Notes under the pieces: model-generated
Seen by the model: only the letters and a program-made list of their open reading frames with translations
What the model was told of the DNA's origin: nothing
Database searches by the model: none
Shown here: positions 9,590 to 13,224 of the stretch, in pieces
How positions within the stretch are numbered: position 1 is the first letter of the stretch
How the letters are laid out: every line of letters starts with the position of its first letter
Position numbers and translations under genes: made by a program
Source of the DNA: Pleurotus ostreatus/Saccharomyces cerevisiae fusant
Taxonomy: Eukaryota; Opisthokonta
Length of the DNA: 13,224 bases
NCBI GenBank assembly: GCA_024196135.1
Contig: JAMQCK010000992.1
Location: 1 to 13,224, forward strand
Reading direction: 5' to 3'

Positions 9590-9591
9590 AT
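9575..9591. promoter_or_regulatory. Perfect inverted pair of GATA motifs overlapping the O-methyltransferase ATG
   Basis: ATCTTATC, one central A, then GATAAGAT form a perfect 8-bp inverted repeat. Each arm contains GATAAG, the core bound by fungal GATA zinc-finger factors (nitrogen, iron and light regulators). The right arm includes the A and T of the start codon (9590-9592). It may be a factor site, or an mRNA hairpin at the start codon if transcription begins upstream. Confidence 0.6.
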
Positions 9592-11575
9592 GTCCTCCCT
9601 CACGCCCCTAATCGACCTCATCGTGCAGAACGCGCGCGTCCTCGAAAACGCGTGCGCGTCTGCCTCCGCTGACGGTAACGCCTCTGTCTCTGGTGTTGAC
9701 AACACCTCTGACTTTAATTAAAGGAAACGCGTCCCTCCCCGACCTCAACGCGCCCTTCGACCCCGCGTCCGAGGCCTTCCGGAAGGACGCCAAGGCGGCG
9801 GAGGCGGCGAATGTGATAGCGGCGGCGGCGTTCCAGCTGGCGGCGACGGTGCTACCGCCGCCGTCGACGTTGCTGGGTGTGGCGGAGGCGGTAAGTAGAT
9901 GTTGATGGTGATGAAGGGGGTGGTTGTGATTGTGTACTGATGCACTCGTTGCACTCGTAGTTCCTCAAGCCGGCCGCGCTGCGTGTCGCTGTGGAAGCCG
10001 GCGTGGTGGAGATGTTGCGCGAGGCGGGGCCTGAGGTAGGTTTCTTATCCTAAGGCGAACTAGTCCGAGTGTATTGACCGACGCGTTAAGGGCATGCATG
10101 TCAATGACATGGCCAAGCTCAACGGCTTGGACCCGCAGAAACTAGGTAAGCGATTCGTCTCTTGTCAAATTTGAAGGAGTGTCGATTGACCCTCTATGCA
10201 GCCCGCTTCCTCCGCCTCCTCGCCTCCAACTTCATCTTCCGCGAGGTCGCTCCGGATGTCTTCGCCAACAACCGCATCTCCAGCATGATTGACACCGGGA
10301 AGTCGAGCAAGGAAATTCTGGCCGAGTCAGGGACCTGATACCTCTTCGCCCATCAAACCGACGACTCACACCTAGCAGCCCCGAGCACAAGTACGACGGC
10401 ACTAAGGGGATCTCCGCGCTATGCGCATTCATGTAAGTCCCCTCCCCATCCCTCTTCCCTCTCATCCCTTTCCCCCTTTCCCTACACTAACCTCCCCCCA
10501 GGACCGACGAACCCTACAAAGCCGCCGCCCACGCCTGGGAGACCGTCTCCGACCCCGCCGACGGCCGCTCCGGCGAGCCCGACGCCACCGCCATGGCGCG
10601 CGCCTTCGGCGTCCGCGAGTCGGTGTGGAAGATCATGACGCGGCCGGAGAATGCGCAGAGGTTGCGGCGGTTTAACATCGCGATGGCGGGGAGTGCGGAT
10701 TTGCAGCCGGCGAATGTGGTGCTTGGGGGTGAGTCCGACGAGTTTCCATGGTGCAGTTGCTTATGCCGCTACTACCTGAAGCTTTCGACTGGACATTGTT
10801 GCCCACTGGCGCGCTGGTCGTCGATGTGGGCGGCGGGATTGGGAAGTCTGCGCGAGCTATTGTAGAGAATATTCCTTCAGTGAAGGTCGTGGTTCAGGAT
10901 CTGCCTGAAGTGATTGAAGACGGGAAGAAGGTTGGTACTTTCGTGTCCAGCATAGATGGCACTAATGACCTGCAGTGGTGGTCTGAGAACAACCCCAAGG
11001 CCGTCGAATCTGGCCAGGTCACGCTCGAGGGTGAGCTTACTTCTTCGCGCTTTAATCAAGCCCCCTCACCGACTCCCCTTCCCTAGCCCACAGCTTCTTC
11101 GAACCCCAAACCCCGCGCGACATCTCCGTCTTCCTCCTCAAGCAAATCCTCCACGACTGGTCCGACCCCTACTGCGCCAAGATCCTCTCTCACCTCCGCG
11201 CCGCCGCCTCCCCCGGAAAGACCAAGCTCGTCATCATGGACAGCTGCCTGTCCCTCGCCTGCCGCGAACCCTTGGACGACCAGTTCAAGGACATTCCCGG
11301 CGCGCTGCCGCACGAGGCGCCCGAGCCGCTGCTCCCGAATTATGGGCCCGCGAACGATAGTGGGTATTTGCAGGATTTGGTGGTGAGTGGGAGGATTAGT
11401 GTTTTAGGGGAGAATGTGGGGCTGATGGAGAGCATAGATGCTCCTTTCGTTCAACTCGCAGGAAAGGAACCTTCGGCAGTTCGATACGCTGCTTCGGGGT
11501 GCGGGGTGGAAGATCACGTCTGTGAGGAGGACGCCGGGGCTTTTGACGAATTCTGTGGAGGCTGTGCCGCTGTGA
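9590..11575 (+). CDS. COMT-type S-adenosylmethionine-dependent O-methyltransferase
   Basis: The enzyme moves a methyl group from SAM to a hydroxyl of an unknown small molecule. Exons: 9590-9674, 9724-9890, 9961-10035, 10091-10145, 10202-10325, 10379-10432, 10502-10728, 10782-10930, 10976-11030, 11087-11382, 11438-11575, giving 474 aa. The N-terminal half is helical with a winged-helix-like part (FLKPAALRVAVEAGVVEMLR, then DPQKLARFLRLLASN). SAM motif I is VVDVGGGIG (275-283) and the catalytic base is probably His353 in KQILHDWSD. The C-terminus GWKITSVRRTPGLLTNSVEAVPL suits the family. Intron 10326-10378 has a weaker GTCAGG donor, chosen because it restores ILADPEHKYDGT. Intron 10931-10975 is only 45 bp, in frame and stop-free, so retention would add 15 residues. 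Many basidiomycetes carry numerous paralogues. No biosynthetic genes lie nearby, so the substrate cannot be guessed. Confidence 0.93.
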
Positions 11576-12004
11576 TTTCTGCGAGGAGAATGCGCTCAAC
11601 CGCCTGCGAGAAATATTTGTACAGGAAGCAAACAATGACCCTCGCTTCAACGCTAGACTACGTAGTACTATGCCCGTCAACATGACCGTGCAAACACTGG
11701 CCTCTTTCGCATGTCTGCGAGTTCTTGTCCCGATCGTCGATGGATTGCAGGATTATGCATGCTCAGTGAACTAATTGCGCGCCCCCGCATGTCACCTTAC
11801 CGCGACTGAGCAACAGGCCAAGTCTTTCCATTCGCGCTGGCGCCTTCTTTTCAGTCTAACCTGAGTGTTATCTCAACATCCGCCACTGCTTCCAAAGATC
11901 GACTAGAGTCAGTATTGTAATTTTGCATCTCTGCCCAAAGCCCTCTAAGTACCATACTGGCCAGGCCGTACATTACCACACACATACAACACCCCAACAT
12001 CGCA
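11576..12004. other. Convergent intergenic region
   Basis: These 429 bp separate the 3' ends of the methyltransferase and ERG3 and should hold both 3' untranslated regions and polyadenylation signals. I see no AATAAA, no conserved ORF, no repeat of note and no RNA gene. Confidence 0.6.
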
Positions 12005-13118
12005 TTACTCCACCTTCTTCTCGTCCTTGACCTGTAACAATGGGTCGAACTTGTGGTCCGGGTGCATATACGAGCCGCCCTGACGATCTGACCAGGTAAA
12101 GTACTGTCCGTAGTTGACGGTGAAGTAGACGTGGTGCAGGGTATGGTGCGCGGGTCCGTTGATGATGTTCTCGAGTGGATGCCCCGTGATCATGTCGGAG
12201 TCGTGAATCTGGGAGAGGTGTTGGGACGGATATAAGAGAGAGTAGAGGGCAATCCTTACCAAGATGGTCCAGAAGTTGACGACAACGAAGAGTCCGAGGT
12301 AGGCAAATCGGTGGAAGGGGAAGATGAATACGAAGAGATGGTAAGGTATTGATTGGAGGTATCCGTCAAGTGGGTGGAAAGCGAATGACGCCCACGGCGT
12401 AGGGACTGAAAGTATAGGTGAGTACGGATGATATAGGGGAATGGGGGAACTCACCAATCCACTTATGATGCGGCTTGTGCAGGCGCTTGTAGAGCCACGG
12501 GATGTGCAGCCAGCGGTGTATCCAGTATATACAGTAGTCGGTGAAGACGAGGAATCTGGAGGGTGGAAGGTCAGCATATGGGTATGTACATCCAGAGAAG
12601 GCTACGCACAGGGCTACCGAGAATATCAAGTATGGCCATCCGTACATTGACACATCGTCATACAGCCGACTGTAGCCCATGACCTCCGCTTGGAACCACG
12701 GCAAGGTGAGGAGCATCATCACCGGGAATGCCTTCAGACTGGTGATGATCTCCAATCGGACCTGGTCCTTGAGGAACTTCGGATGGCGCATCATCCGCTT
12801 GTCGAAGATGAAGGTATACGACAGCCAGGAGAACGCAAAGTACAGCAAGTGAATGCCGACTAGCGTAAGGGCCGTGAGCGAAAGCATCTGGCGCGGGATA
12901 TAGTCGCGCGGCCAGGCAGAGACGGCATCGTACGCGTTCACCTCGAGCAGCGGTGGATGGGGGAGGTGCGAGACGAGCTGGGACCACTTGGAGGGCACGA
13001 TCGTGCTGTTCAGCCCCGCATACGCCTCGGGGGTGGGGACGAAGGCGGAGACGGGGACGAGCCTGGCCCAGACGCGGTCCAGGAGGTACTGGTCGGCGAT
13101 GGAGAGAATGAAATCCAT
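12005..13118 (-). CDS. ERG3: Sterol C-5 desaturase (delta-7-sterol 5(6)-desaturase)
   Basis: ERG3 is an ER membrane di-iron oxidase that uses oxygen and electrons from NAD(P)H via cytochrome b5 to add the C5-C6 double bond to episterol-type delta-7 sterols late in ergosterol synthesis. Exons on the minus strand: 13118-12610, 12555-12455, 12405-12260, 12208-12005, giving 319 aa, near the usual length. The three histidine boxes of the family are present: HRWLH (183-187), HKPHH (196-200) and HHTLHH (273-278); IHDSDM (253-258) is also family-like. Hydrophobic segments lie near 80-105, 125-145, 160-182 and 226-252. The start ATG has A at -3 and precedes the typical MDFILSIADQYLLDRVWARLVP. Introns are 54, 49 and 51 bp; the first and third are in frame and stop-free, but removing them restores family sequence. 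It converges with the methyltransferase. Loss of ERG3 is known to alter azole and polyene sensitivity in fungi. Confidence 0.97.
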
Positions 13119-13224
13119 GCTGCTGGCTGTTCCGCTGCTCGACTATTGACGCGCCCAGTGATGCGCTCGTCGGCGAAGGGGCGGGGGGCGGGGGCGGGGC
13201 TGAGCAAGCGCATCGTCGCCGCCG
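13119..13224 (-). promoter_or_regulatory. ERG3 upstream region (partial)
   Basis: Only 106 bp are available. The coding-sense strand is C-rich over 13178-13199. No clear sterol-regulatory element or TATA box is visible. An out-of-frame ATG at 13211-13213 would open a 67-codon frame overlapping the ERG3 start if transcription begins further upstream. Confidence 0.5.
13178..13199 (+). promoter_or_regulatory. G-quadruplex-type G-run array in the ERG3 promoter
   Basis: On the plus strand, runs of 4, 6, 5 and 4 G are separated by single C bases. This meets the usual G3+N1-7 quadruplex pattern with very short loops. It lies about 60-80 bp before the ERG3 ATG on the template strand. The complement is also a GC-box-like CCCCGCCCC element, so it could instead be a zinc-finger factor site. 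Confidence 0.7.

Noticed and set aside
10721..10756. A 28-bp methyltransferase intron ending at 10756 (TGGTGCAG)
   Set aside because: It is too short for fungal splicing and adds residues out of line with the family. Using the acceptor at 10781 gives a 53-bp intron and restores LGAFDWTLLPTGALVVDVGGG.
8055..11575. ETFA and the O-methyltransferase as part of a secondary-metabolite cluster
   Set aside because: No synthase, P450, transporter or cluster regulator lies nearby. ETFA and ERG3 are core metabolic genes, so the arrangement looks like ordinary gene order.

Overview
The window looks like nuclear DNA from a filamentous basidiomycete fungus, most likely an Agaricomycete. It is GC-rich and compact, and its genes are cut by many very short introns (45-70 bp) with fungal-type splice signals. 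The O-methyltransferase also resembles a type I associate with mushrooms. I assigned all names by reading translations and recalling family motifs; no search was run.

Layout. (1) Positions 1-7512, minus strand: a very large gene, open at the left edge, for a ZNFX1-type RNA helicase (relatives: fission yeast Hrr1, Neurospora SAD-3). I can follow 28 exons and about 2047 codons: two CCCH zinc fingers, a superfamily 1 helicase core with a long acidic insert, an NFX1-type cysteine-rich region and a RING-like module. (2) 7513-8054: a divergent promoter region. (3) 8055-9194, plus strand: mitochondrial electron transfer flavoprotein alpha subunit, 3 exons, 348 aa. (4) 9195-9589: intergenic, with a 19-bp tandem repeat and a perfect GATA palindrome that overlaps the next start codon. 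(5) 9590-11575, plus strand: a COMT-type SAM-dependent O-methyltransferase, 11 exons, 474 aa. (6) 11576-12004: convergent intergenic space. (7) 12005-13118, minus strand: sterol C-5 desaturase (ERG3), 4 exons, 319 aa. (8) 13119-13224: ERG3 upstream region with a G-quadruplex-type G-run array.

Function. The genes do not form an evident pathway or cluster. The helicase is probably an RNA-silencing or RNA-surveillance factor. ETFA carries electrons from acyl-CoA dehydrogenases to the respiratory chain. ERG3 makes the delta-5 double bond of ergosterol. The methyltransferase is probably an accessory enzyme of unknown substrate.

I found no mobile element, tRNA, rRNA, CRISPR array or virus-derived gene. 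The most notable points are a likely GC-AG intron, microexons (one carrying the ATP-binding loop), seven stop-free introns whose length is a multiple of three, the palindrome on the methyltransferase start codon and the G-rich ERG3 promoter.
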